Origin: Cylindrodendrum hubeiense
Lineage: Eukaryota; Ascomycota; Sordariomycetes; Hypocreales; Nectriaceae
Direction of reading: 5' to 3'
NCBI GenBank assembly: GCA_014621425.1
Contig: JAANBB010000286.1
Location: forward strand, 1 to 52,969
Length of the DNA: 52,969 bases
This document shows, piece by piece, positions 23,475-33,244 of the stretch. Below the pieces are notes generated by a model that was not told the DNA's origin, ran no database searches, and was given only the letters and a program-made list of their open reading frames with translations. The position numbers and the translations under genes are program-made. How positions within the stretch are numbered: the stretch's first letter is position 1; every line of letters begins with the position of its first letter.

Positions 23475-25195
23475 TTTGGGGAGCAGCGATAGCGGGGGCT
23501 AGACGGGGTGCGGGCGGGTATCTAGAGAGGTCGAAGAGGAAAGGCGAAAGGAAAGTCGTAGGTGATGGCGGGGGGCCAGGGAGGGGGATGGACCACGGCA
23601 GGTTGCTGTGGATGAGCGACGGAGCTTGCGTGGGCAAGGTGGAAGGAGATGGTCGGGAGGAGAGCTACAGTAAGACACGCCTGTTCTTGCAAGAGGCGGG
23701 CGGTGTCGTCGCTGGCAGTCGTTGTCGTCGTCGATATTGTCGTCGTCTGCCGGTATTTCAGATTCCAGCGGCGGGAGCAGGCGACGGGCGGCGATCGGGG
23801 TGGAGGCGGAAGGGTGGTGTTGGTGGTGGTGGTGGTGATGGTTGATGTAGGTCGGCTGGCGTCTGAGGCGGTCGTTGGTGGGTTGAGGTGGGTGGGCGGC
23901 GGGCGCGAGGGGCAGCAGCTAGCAGCAGCAGCGACACAGAGTGGCGGCGAGGCGGAGAGGCGGAGATGCGGAGAGGCGGTCGGTGTGTCGGTCAGGACGC
24001 GCGGGACGGGAAGAGACGAGCGAGGATGAAGGCGGAGGGATGCCGCAGCGAGCGAGAGATGGTCAAAGAGGACGAGTTTGGGGCGAGGGATGTGACGCAG
24101 CAGGGCCCAAGGGTGAGGTGCAAGTTTGATTTGGGATGGGACGGGACAGGTGTGATGGGGCTGGTGCGTGTGCTCGATGAGGTGTGAGGTACGGGTGGGT
24201 GCTTTGTGGTTGGCTGGGTCGGGTGCTTGGGTACTACTGGACCGCACTGCTGAGAGCATGTCCGTCCTTGGTTAACACCTGAGGTACCTGGCTGCCCTGC
24301 GCTCTGGTGCGGTGCCTTGGGTACCACTGCGATGCTTCCCACTGAGTGCTGGTGGGTGCCCCGCCAGACGCATTCACTGTAGTGCCGCACTGGGTGCTCG
24401 AGAGCTGCTGGTGCCACCTGGACGAGGCACTGGACGAGGCACTGGACGAGGCACTGGACGTCCCTCTGCTGCAGCTGCCAAGCCAGATCCACCTCGACTT
24501 TTCCATTGCTGAGCTGCTCGCTGGCTCCACTTCGTCTGGCTGCCAGCTGCTTCCAGCTTGCTGAGGTGGGCTGGCCAGAGGGGACGGCGGGGTGGAAAAC
24601 CCCCTCCACTAAAAACACCGTAACCCGGCCCAACTCCAACTCACGCCTCGACTCGCCTCGCCTCACCTCACCTCACCTCGCCCACCGCAACCAGGCCCTG
24701 TCGAGCGAGCTACCTGACGCACCGAGTGTTATGGGCTGGCAGCCGAGTGGCTCGGGTGACCTTGATGCCCTGCCTGCGAGGACAGCGGCTGGCCAGGGAA
24801 GGTAGGTCGGCACGTGGGGGCATGTCCGTTTCCGGTGCCAGCAGGTAGCTCCCTAACTGGGCAAGCAAGCATGTGCGAATTGCTGCCTTTTTGCACGACT
24901 CCTCAGTCGACCTCGGCCTCACAGGCAGAACCCGGCCGGATCCGCACCCGCTCGTCCGCCAGCCAGCCCATCCTCATGCATGCGCAGGAAGTTACGTCGG
25001 CTTCAATTCACCTCGGCGAGAAGCTAGTCGCATAAACTATATTTAAATCTAGCTTGACTACCTCAATACTACCACCCTCTATTTCCCTATCCATATATCG
25101 TGCAAACTATCTGCGTCTCCCTCTACTCGGTTCAGCCACCACGAAACTCACCATCAGCCTACCTACCCCACGCTCCCGGCCTGTGGATACTCAAC
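23475..25195. promoter_or_regulatory. Divergent intergenic region with low-complexity leader
   Basis: Region between the PP2A B55 start (minus) and an unknown protein (plus). It is strongly CT/GGT-biased and gives long spurious frames, including 23522-24259 minus, which is Pro/Thr/Ser-rich and without domains. It most likely holds both promoters and a long B55 leader. Confidence 0.55.
24421..24460. repeat. 12-bp tandem repeat GACGAGGCACTG
   Basis: Three perfect head-to-tail copies plus a 4-nt partial copy of gacgaggcactg, in the gap between the divergent genes. A run of ctcgcctcacctcacctcacctcg lies further on, near 24650-24680. Confidence 0.9.
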
Positions 25196-26095
25196 ATGGA
25201 AGAACATGATAAGGCTGAGAGCAATGCGTCCGAAGGCAATGGCAGAGTATCCAACAATACCAAGGGCAAGGACAACGATGCATCTATCGGGGCCTCGAGG
25301 TCCATAGCCAACCGTCTCCAAGCCTCTGGGAGGTTGGCGCTCAACGCAGTGACTGGTGGTCCTGACCTGGCCAGCCAACAGGTTGGAGAAAAAGGTGCTG
25401 CGAGTTTTAGCAACATCGACAGGGCTTCGTCGACAGCGGGGGAGGCATCGTCGCATAGGCTGCGGTCAGCAGGAATGGGCGAGTCCATAAGGATGCAAAC
25501 GCCATTGAACTCTAGCGCGGCATCTCAAGCGTTCAACGATTTTGTCGGGTCTGGGTCTTCCTTGGACTTTGAACAGCACCACCATCAGCGGCCATATCAA
25601 CGAGATTATTCACTTGCCGAGCAAGAGAGGGTGGATGGTGCAGCAGTCGTCAATCTGCTCGATGGGCCATCCGACGAGCTCGATGCGGTACTTATAGGAG
25701 CTCACAGTGACGCTGCCGACGACGATGACCTATCTCCCGAGGCGGCCGCCAAGCTTCGGGAAGCCCTCTTCAACTCAACACATCTCGAGTCACGTTGGGA
25801 CGACATGCTCAACTTCACCCCGGATTTTCTGCAGCCGGGTGCCTCGGCCGAGGACGCCCAGCTCCACCTAGGGACCAGGGACCTAAACGAAGCACGACGG
25901 GTCTGGCTCCATCAATGGAGCGATGTTCTCTCCTCGTATACCGACCAGGTTTGGGGCGACCTGGAGCCGCTGGCGGCAGAGGCTCGGCGTGAGGTTGAAG
26001 AGTTGGCTTCCAGTGAAGCCATCCCCGACCGGACGCCGGAAACGAAGGCACTCGACCGATTGAGGCAAATCCTGGCCCACGTCCGGGGCCATTGA
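25196..26095 (+). CDS. Conserved-looking protein of unknown function, 299 residues
   Basis: Single exon starting MEEHDKAESN. The frame is also open upstream of this ATG but has no earlier ATG. The first 150 residues are Ser/Asn/Gly-rich and look disordered (QASGRLALNAVTGGPDLAS, AASQAFNDFVGS). The second half is acidic and helical, with DDDLSPEAAAKLREALFNS, ESRWDDMLNFTPDFL and the aromatic motif RRVWLHQWSDVLSSYTDQVW near residues 239-258, followed by a Glu/Arg-rich helix to the end. The GGP..AFNDFV pattern faintly recalls peroxin Pex20-like proteins, but I do not regard this as an identification. No signal peptide or membrane segment is seen. Confidence 0.7.
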   Translation: MEEHDKAESNASEGNGRVSNNTKGKDNDASIGASRSIANRLQASGRLALNAVTGGPDLASQQVGEKGAASFSNIDRASSTAGEASSHRLRSAGMGESIRMQTPLNSSAASQAFNDFVGSGSSLDFEQHHHQRPYQRDYSLAEQERVDGAAVVNLLDGPSDELDAVLIGAHSDAADDDDLSPEAAAKLREALFNSTHLESRWDDMLNFTPDFLQPGASAEDAQLHLGTRDLNEARRVWLHQWSDVLSSYTDQVWGDLEPLAAEARREVEELASSEAIPDRTPETKALDRLRQILAHVRGH

Positions 26096-26630
26096 TGATG
26101 ATTAACGGCGGAACAGGGCCCCCTTGTATGCATATTATTCACCTTGTCTTTACATAGTCTGCACCTAATTAACCACTTACGAACTAAGGGTCGACTAGGA
26201 GGTATTGTGGCCGCTCAGCGGTTGCTTGGTGGGTTGTGGATGCGGGGTTGCTCGGTCAACTGGCCCAACCACCAATGACATCATTCCACGCCTTGTCAGC
26301 TCCCGTATCCAGGCCAGGCCAGCCCAGACTGAGCCGACCCAGGAGCCCGAGGCCTGCACAACCATGCACTGCGACAGGATGTGACAGCGAGACAAGTATT
26401 CAACCAACACCCCACCGGACATTGTCCCAGAACCCTGACCCGGAGTCCGCGCGACGCCAAAGAGGAGAAAAACCACCGGCTGCCGTTCCAGCGCCCAAGG
26501 TTCCCGTCTTTTGCTTGTCCACTCACAAATACCTCTCTCCCTCACCCCATCCTAAGTGCATACATATCCCATTGGCATCTTCCGAACACACCACCTCGGC
26601 CTCTTGACTCCATCATCCAACATCGTCATC
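26096..26630 (+). promoter_or_regulatory. Upstream region and leader of the GPI-anchored protein gene
   Basis: The 3' UTR of the preceding gene, then a CA/CT-rich leader just before the ATG (cctctctccctcaccccatcc near 26530-26550). Frames here on both strands are not supported as genes. Confidence 0.5.
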
Positions 26631-27375
26631 ATGATCCGCCAAGGCTGGCTATCGCTGGCACTGCTCGCGGGCCAGCTACCCTCAGCCATCGCCGCCATTG
26701 CGGTTGCGACACCGACAGCGTCTTATATACCCGCAGCCTCATTTCTCTTCAGGAGAGCTGATTCATGTCCGTCAAACACATTCCAGTGCTCGGATGACCT
26801 CGGCGCCCAATTTAGCGACGTCTGCTGCCAGGATGGACAGACATGCGCCCTCGACGCCGACGACAACCCGGCCTGTTGCCCTTCCGGGTGAGTGCAGCTT
26901 CCCGTCCTCGCATCCGCACCCGATGCAGTACTGACTTCGCCGCAGCGCCGTCTGTACCGGAACAGCACCAGCCACGGCCACCGGTAACCCGACTGCGATC
27001 GCGTCCTACGTCTCCAACTCATACTTCTCGTTCCCGTACGCCGCGACCTCATACGACGATAGCGATGCTTGCAGCTCCGCCGTCGACGCCTGCTCTGACA
27101 ACTACGATGCCTGTGTGACGGTCCTCGGGGACAGTGGCCAATACGGCGTGACCATTGCTGTACCTGGCGGCGGAGGGACCACGGTTGAGGCTGACGGTTC
27201 TGCCCTGGGCACTTCGGCAACCGCAATATGTTCAAGCCTGAGCTCAAAGGCCTGCTCAGATCTCGAAGCCACGCAGTGCTCGGATTTTGGATCAGCTGCC
27301 CCTTTCTCCGCCAGAGCCGATCTCTTGATCGCTGTCTTCAGCATTGCCATGGGTCTGCTTAATGTTGTCATTTGA
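26631..27375 (+). CDS. Secreted Cys-rich protein with GPI-anchor signal
   Basis: Exons 26631-26887 and 26946-27375 join in phase (CCPSG|AVCTGT) and give 228 residues. A clear signal peptide (RQGWLSLALLAGQLPSAIAA) opens the protein. The next part holds a short Cys pattern, SCPSNTFQCS...VCCQDGQTCALD...ACCPSGAVC, seen in fungal GPI-anchored cell-surface proteins. A Ser/Thr/Ala-rich stretch and a second Cys group (DACSSAVDACSDNYDAC ... ICSSLSSKACSDLEATQCSDFG) follow. The end is a small-residue patch (GSAAPFSARAD) and a hydrophobic tail (LLIAVFSIAMGLLNVVI), the expected GPI signal. It probably sits in the plasma membrane or cell wall; its biochemical role is unknown. Confidence 0.88.
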
Positions 27376-28302
27376 GATAGCCACACCTTGCTTTTGCGAC
27401 AGGTCGAAGCCAACCTCAAGTGGCTGGTGCCCACGGTACCTAGTACTTGGGCTGGAGAACCATGGCTTGTACCAAGTACTCCATTGTTTCTTTCTCTTGG
27501 AGCAGGATTGTGCGGGGCAGGCAGATCACCGGACAGATGCGCCACTCCCTGTCCACAAGAATGATTGCAAGGTCGCAAAGGCCATAGTTCTCTTCGTATG
27601 GTGTGGTTTTTAACCGTTTTGGACGAGGCAGCTCGGTCCCCGAGTGACCTCTGGGAGTTATGATGATGTGGGTTTCTTGAATATTCGGCTGGCTCAACCT
27701 CAGGAACAGGGTATCCTCAGTCATATAAGTAGTAGCCAGCTGGACGAATGGTTATGGTGCAGCATGGAATCTTCTCCTGGTGACCACACAACGGTCAAAG
27801 TCGACAAAATGATACGGCTTGGGGTTGGATTATAGAATTCGCATTGGGTTTGATATTTAGGCGTCTGGTTCGACAAAGGAAGTACCCGACTGGGCACAGT
27901 CTTGGATCGATTGATTCGCTGTACATAAATACGCCTAGTCGGGTATAGTTTTGGATTCGGTTTAAGCAAATGAATGCTAGAGGCACATGATGGTGCAATC
28001 ATAATAAACCCACATTCCTACCTGCACAGAATCATGACTTGCAGTGATTGCGATGGCAAGGCTTAGGGTGAGTCGGACAGTGAGGATTGGGTCACAGAGT
28101 TTTGCGGGGCGCCTGGCGTTTAATCCAACGTCCAGCACCCACCCACTAGCTATGCAGCTTTTAACCACGGAGGAGGTCGGCTTTGCTACGCAAGGTGGTT
28201 GGAATATCTGCGAGCGAGCCTGGGCACATATTTGATTGATAGATAATATAAATCACCTAGAAAACCCTTACATATTATTTCGTACCGTGTCTCGCACCGC
28301 CG
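27376..28302. other. Gene-free region between the GPI protein and the ADE8 relic
   Basis: AT-richer than its surroundings in the second half. Frames here are short and on conflicting strands. I see nothing that I can call a gene or RNA. Confidence 0.5.
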
Positions 28303-28571
28303 TTAACTATCACCGTACCCGAAACTACGCTTCTCGTCATGGCTTCGGGCAACGGGTCTAATCTGCAGGCTATTCTCGATGCCTGTGCTGATGAGCGGAT
28401 CCCTAACACCCTGCGTTCCCAAGGTCATCGCTGAGGTCGACCGGGGAGCCCTCATCCTCGTTCACGACGTTGAGTGCTCCAAACCTGACTCTCTCGGATT
28501 TGGAGATGAGAATCCATTCTACCCAGCATGACTTGCTCATCCGTGCTGTTACTCAGCTGATGTAGTCGGCT
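28303..28571 (+). pseudogene. Decayed fragment of a GAR transformylase (ADE8/purN-type) gene
   Basis: From the ATG at 28339, and in frame upstream of it, the translation is ETTLLVMASGNGSNLQAIL followed by DACADERIP. This is the formyltransferase N-terminus with its SGNGSNLQAI loop. About 80 nt on, another frame (from 28418) reads PKVIAEVDRGALILVHDVE, the conserved EVDRG.ILV.E.VE region near the C-terminus. Then a third frame (from 28500) reads LEMRIHSTQHDLLIRAVTQL, the final helix (RIH..EH.LI..A). The middle of the enzyme, roughly 110 codons, is missing, and the surviving pieces lie in three different frames. It cannot make a functional enzyme and is a relic, probably of a duplicated copy. 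The intact gene must lie elsewhere. Confidence 0.82.
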
Positions 28572-28734
28572 GAAAAGAAGGTGTGGATCTATTTTAATAT
28601 TCTTTTGTCCCTGTGCTACCTGTCGAGATGCGGTCCTTTGATGAGCTCCCAGACCACCAAAAATACCCCCATGACTACTTCCCCATGCGGATTTGCCACA
28701 AATCTCCTCTAGCTGCTTGAAAGCGGTCAGGTTT

Positions 28735-31700
28735 TTATGAAAGCAAGCCTTCTAATGCAGTTTTGATGGATACTCCAGGCTCCTTGCTCAGGGTACTGCC
28801 TTCTCCCCCAAACACCTCACCTAGAAACCGCCGAGCTGTTTTTTCTGCTTCGTCCAGCTGCTTTTCTTCTTGTGGAGATAGCCGAGTACATATCGCCCCT
28901 AGGTCCTCATTTTGTGCGAGAAGCAGCGTGATCGCGTCGGCTCGCTCAACAACTATGCTTGGAACACCATTCAGCGCCGCACATTTGCCCCCGAAACTTG
29001 AAGTGCTGTGACCATAGGTAAGGCTGAAGAGGTATGTGACCTGGTCTTCAGTTTGCGGTGCGTCCCAGTCCACTCTCACATCCAGGTGGGCTAAACACAT
29101 ACCCTTGTGCTCCAGTAAATAACCGCCCTCAAAGATTTCATGATAATGGGTCGCTACCAAGAGTCGGGGTGAGTTCCGCCCCAGGGTCAGAAAGTGATCC
29201 AATAATGCGGCCAGTAAGCCTGACCCATCATCTGCGTTGGTTCCCTTCCCGAATTCATCTACTAAAATGAGGCTTTGTGACGTTGAGCACCTCGTTGATA
29301 ACGCCGCTTGCTTTAAATCTCTGGCAAATGCACTCTCAGCCCCTGACATACTCTCTTTGGTCGAAATGCATGTGAGAATCTTGTCTGTGAGGCCAATAGT
29401 GGCTTGGATAGCAGGCACGAAGCTTCCAATGTGCGCGAGATAGACGATAATGGCCACCTGCTTGAGATATACGCTTTTCCCTGAATGATTTGGTCCAGTT
29501 AGAACCAAAGCTTGCGGCAGTTCCATATCGGCGAGATTGGAATCGAATTCTCCTGATGCAAGGCGGCAATCGTTGGGCACAAAAGACGGCACGACGAGTT
29601 CTTGCAGAGGATGACGTCCGCCCTCAATTTGAATCACGCTTGCTTCAACAATTTGGGGTGCTCGCCATCCGTACTTGTCTGCCCCAAGAGCCAGGGCCAT
29701 GATTGCATCAAACTCGCCACAAATATCCGAAGCTGAGACAAGCACATCTTCGTGTTTCAATATTCCGTTGGCAAGGCCATGTATGATTTCGACCTCCCTG
29801 TCTTGTTTTGGGTTAGTATGGGGGAGGAGATGATTTCGAAGTATCTTACCTCCAATCTGGCAGTATATATCCCCGTATTCTTCGTCGAGCTCTCTCATGT
29901 AGCTATTTTTGTAGCATACTGCCCCTTCTGCCTCAAAAAGCTTTTCCCATGCACCGCCGACTGTACCCTCACCCTCATACCGGCCGTTCCCAGTGTCTGG
30001 GTTGGGTTCAACGACAGTGAGAAACCCGATTTGAGGAAGAAAGATGCATGAACGAACATACTGACAAGCCCATTCCGGTAGCTCTCGGTTCATATGATTG
30101 ACTACTTCGGTCAAGAAACTGTCCATTCCGTCATATCTTCTTTTGAGCTCATCAAGCTGAGGATCCACTCCAGTTTTGACAGATGATCGATGACGAGATT
30201 TAGATTGGTCGAAATCGATCGTTTTATTTATCATATCACCGACTGATATGAGACTAGCAGGAGGAAGGCTATCAAGGAGCTGAATGGGGTGGTTGGCAAG
30301 CATTCTATTTATAGTCAAAGGAAATAGTGCTTACCTTGTCAATTATTTCAAGACCGGCGCATCCATTCAGCGATGCCACTACCTCCCTCAGTCCCAAAGC
30401 CTGGGTCGTGAAATTCTGAATTGTAGCCCACACACCCTTATCGAAGGACTGACCTGCGGATGGAAACTCGATACCTTTTCGCAATTGAACAAAAGTTGTT
30501 TTCATATTTCGGATCTTCCGTAGTAGTGAAGTGATTTGGGCAAGGTTGTCTGCGTTGCCGGGTTGGAGCAACGCTGAGATAGTCTTTTGCCTCTCCTCGA
30601 TTAGTCCCATGTCGAGGACCGGGCGGAGAAACAACTTTCGTAATTGTGCTCGACCTTGGGGAGTACATGCTAAGTAATGAAAAAGACCGTAGACTGATAG
30701 ACTCTCCTTGGTGTTGTCCCTGTTTGAATTTGGTCCCAATGCCTGGCTGTTTGGGTGAAGGTCCGTCTGGACAAGCTGGAGGGATAGGAGAGCACCAGAG
30801 CTAACGAACATGTAAGCTGAAAGCGAAAACATTTCAGCCGACTGAACGCGGAAAAGAGCACCTGCGACCTGTCCGTCGGGTAGGAAGCTAGCCGACCGGC
30901 GACGGTGGAGATCACTTAGGACAGCGCCAGCGCAACCAACCTAGCAAGAACCATCAGCTTCTAGAATAACTCAAACACCTCTAGGATGACAAACGGAAAC
31001 ACGGCTGCCGAGATTGATGGATCCGCCGCAGCGGAGGGACTTGAATACCCGGGATTCATGTCGCAAGCCTCCCGCTTGACCAGCGCCGTTGTCCAGGGAG
31101 TCGTTGTCAATACCACCAGAGAAGATCGCTTTGACAGAGTGTGAGTTATCGACTTGGAGGTTGATCAATCTCTCGTGAGCGGAGTCGAGTGAGAATTCAG
31201 ACGATTGCAAGCCACGGAAAATAACACCATGAGCGGATCCCCCTACCAAAGGTCAACGATGTTCGTTAGGGTTGAACGGCAGACCAGGCCAATTCCTACC
31301 TTCACCTAGAGAAGTACATTTGTTTTCAAGATACTCATAAAATTCTTCAGGAGCTCTGGCTGAAATGAGCAAGGTAGTAGGTTGAACATGAATTAGGAAC
31401 TGTTCGGCGATGTCCATATTTGCCATGGGAATATCCTCGGAAAGATGTATGATGCCTTCTGCCGTGGCGAAGTATGCGCAACCCATCGTAGCCTGCTCTC
31501 GCATATCGATGGCCATGATGATCTCATTCAACATAGGTTCGGGACTGCTGCGGTCTGTAACATCCTGGTCGCTGGCGGCGGAGCCTGGTTGACCCGAGAG
31601 GCGGACACTAGACGATGGCGTATCAACATGTGAACTATTTCCTGGGCGAGGAGAATAAAAGGGTTGGTTGGAGGAGAGTGATTGGCGCTGAACTGGAGGG

Positions 31701-31867
31701 ATGGATCTCCGCGGTGTTTGCTGACTTGCTGAACCTCTTCTCGAGGACGAGCCGACGCTGCTGCGATTGGGCCGCTGGCGTTGCCTACCAGTTCTCTCAC
31801 CTCGACCCCTTTGGCGTGAGCCAGAAGCAGCCGAGGATGGTACGGGCGGCATTGCGTAAAGGACCAT
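28735..31867 (-). CDS. MSH5: Meiotic MutS homologue Msh5
   Basis: Partner of Msh4 in MutSgamma, which stabilises crossover intermediates in meiosis; it acts in the nucleus. Exons on the minus strand are 31300-31867, 30995-31242, 30335-30940, 29850-30279 and 28735-29801. They total 2919 nt and give 972 residues, in frame throughout. The N-terminal extension is basic and Ser/Gln-rich. The core shows INLGSRVSVGCAGAVLSDL, KTIDFDQSKSRHRSSVKTG and DELKRRYDGMDSFLTEVV. The ATPase has Walker A TGPNHSGKS at 719-727 and Walker B LILVDEFGKGTNADDG near 795-810. DEFGKGTN instead of DE(L/F)GRGT, and the DFDQSK..R linker, point to Msh5 over Msh4. The fourth intron (29802-29849) is 48 nt with no stop, so retention would still read through. 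The start could also be the second Met, at 31852. Confidence 0.93.
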
Positions 31868-32409
31868 TCACAGTATGGACTTGTTGGGCATGGGTGAAGG
31901 GTCAAGGCGAATTGCACACATGGACAAAATGCACCACTGGTTCAACACGGTGAGGAAACCAGGTAGAGATAGGGGAAGCGAGTGTACCAGGTGTTTTTAA
32001 TTCTTTCTAATTGCGCTGCCTTGGATTGCAGGCTCTTGAGGGTGTGTTAAGGAAGGTGAGACCGAGGCAAGAGCGAAGGTGTGATGGCATCGTTTCAGTG
32101 GAGCACTGGAGCATATAAGCCGCCAAAACCCGGTGTACCTGCATGCCTATCCATTTGGATGCTTCTATTGTTATCCGTCCTGGGATATAAGTTTGGCAGG
32201 TTGGGTATGTGGGAAATCGGCTCCTAGGGCTGAGATCTAGCGAGCCTGTCTTCGCTGGTGATACCTGTCCCTTGGACTGTTGAAGGGCCCAGGACTATCT
32301 GGTAAGGAAGTTCACCCCCGAATCAAGACCACTGCACAATTCAGCCTCCATCGTTCGGCAGCCGCAATATCCGTCTGAATTTAGGTGGACATTCTTTAAC
32401 GTGTCATCA
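31868..32409. promoter_or_regulatory. Intergenic region upstream of MSH5
   Basis: Lies between the MSH5 start and the EMC5 stop, both on the minus strand. Presumed MSH5 promoter plus EMC5 3' UTR. No gene seen. I could not identify a known meiotic promoter element by eye. Confidence 0.5.
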
Positions 32410-32874
32410 TTACTTGCTGCCAGCCTTGACCCAGTCCGCAAAGTCACGCCGTTGCTTGCGGATATCCACAAACCCTGGTCGCGTCTCCAGCACACCAAAG
32501 GGGTTGCCCTGATAGTCCTTGTCCACATCGTCATTACCCGAATGGAACCCGGCTGCTCCCTCGCGCTCAATCTTGCCAGCCCACTCATGCCATCGGATTG
32601 GTCGCAGCTTCGGAGATCCCAGGACGAGTCCCAGGCACACGACCAGTGTCGCTGCGAGCGCCTCGATGGAGATATCGATCGGTAGAGAGTGTGTTGAGAG
32701 CTGTTGCGCCGCAGCGTGCTGTGCTGATGCCGACGCGATGGCCGAGTGCTCCTGTGCCGAGTAGCACCTGTATTCTGGTGGTTAGCTGGGTTGTACACCA
32801 GAGAAGTTGGATGCTTACGCGTGTGCGAGGAGCACAAGGCCGGTCACGGTAACAGCGCGAGAAATCCAAGTCAT
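32410..32874 (-). CDS. EMC5: ER membrane protein complex subunit 5 (EMC5 / MMgT family)
   Basis: Exons on the minus strand are 32819-32874 and 32410-32767, 414 nt, 137 residues. The intron has donor GTAAGC, branch point GCTAAC and acceptor ATACAG. Helix 1 is ISRAVTVTGLVLLAHACYS, followed by EHSAIASASAQ. Helix 2 is ISIEALAATLVVCLGLVLGS. A cytosolic tail follows, with IRWHEWAGKIEREG, NPFGVLETRPGFVDIR and KQRRDFADWV. This two-helix layout with the short loop and the R-P-G-F-x-D-I-R tail is diagnostic of Emc5, a core subunit of the EMC insertase for transmembrane segments in the ER. The length is normal for fungi. Confidence 0.93.
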
Positions 32875-33244
32875 TGTGTGCTTGGGTTGTGTTGTGTTTC
32901 GCGCGGTTGATTCGGGGTTCTTGGGGACAAGTCGCAACTGCTCTGGCGACATGGAAGCGAGCTTGGTTGCAAGTGGAGATGGACACCGAATGACTAAGCG
33001 AATCCACTATGATAGGAGAGATAACCCTTGACATCACAGCTCCCTCGTCCCAAGACAGCATACCGGCAGACCGACAGCTTCGAGAAATGAGCAATTTACT
33101 CACAAGCAAAGATGCATTTATCAAATTTCTCTATTATTGCAAGCACGTAAAATATTTTGTAACTTAATCGGCTGCCAATACCAATTGCGCTGCCCAACCC
33201 GCGATAGTCCCCAAACAGTCAAACGCCAAGTCCACACTCACGAA
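32875..33244. promoter_or_regulatory. Intergenic region upstream of EMC5
   Basis: 370 bp between the EMC5 start and the stop of the HMG-box gene. Presumed EMC5 promoter. Nothing else recognised. Confidence 0.5.

Noticed and set aside
23522..24259. 245-residue open frame on the minus strand
   Set aside because: Pro/Ser/Thr low-complexity translation of a CT-rich leader just upstream of PP2A B55; no domain or start context.
28735..31867. MutS homologue as MSH4
   Set aside because: The DEFGKGTN Walker B region and the DFDQSKSRHR core segment fit Msh5; Msh4 proteins have DELGRGT there.
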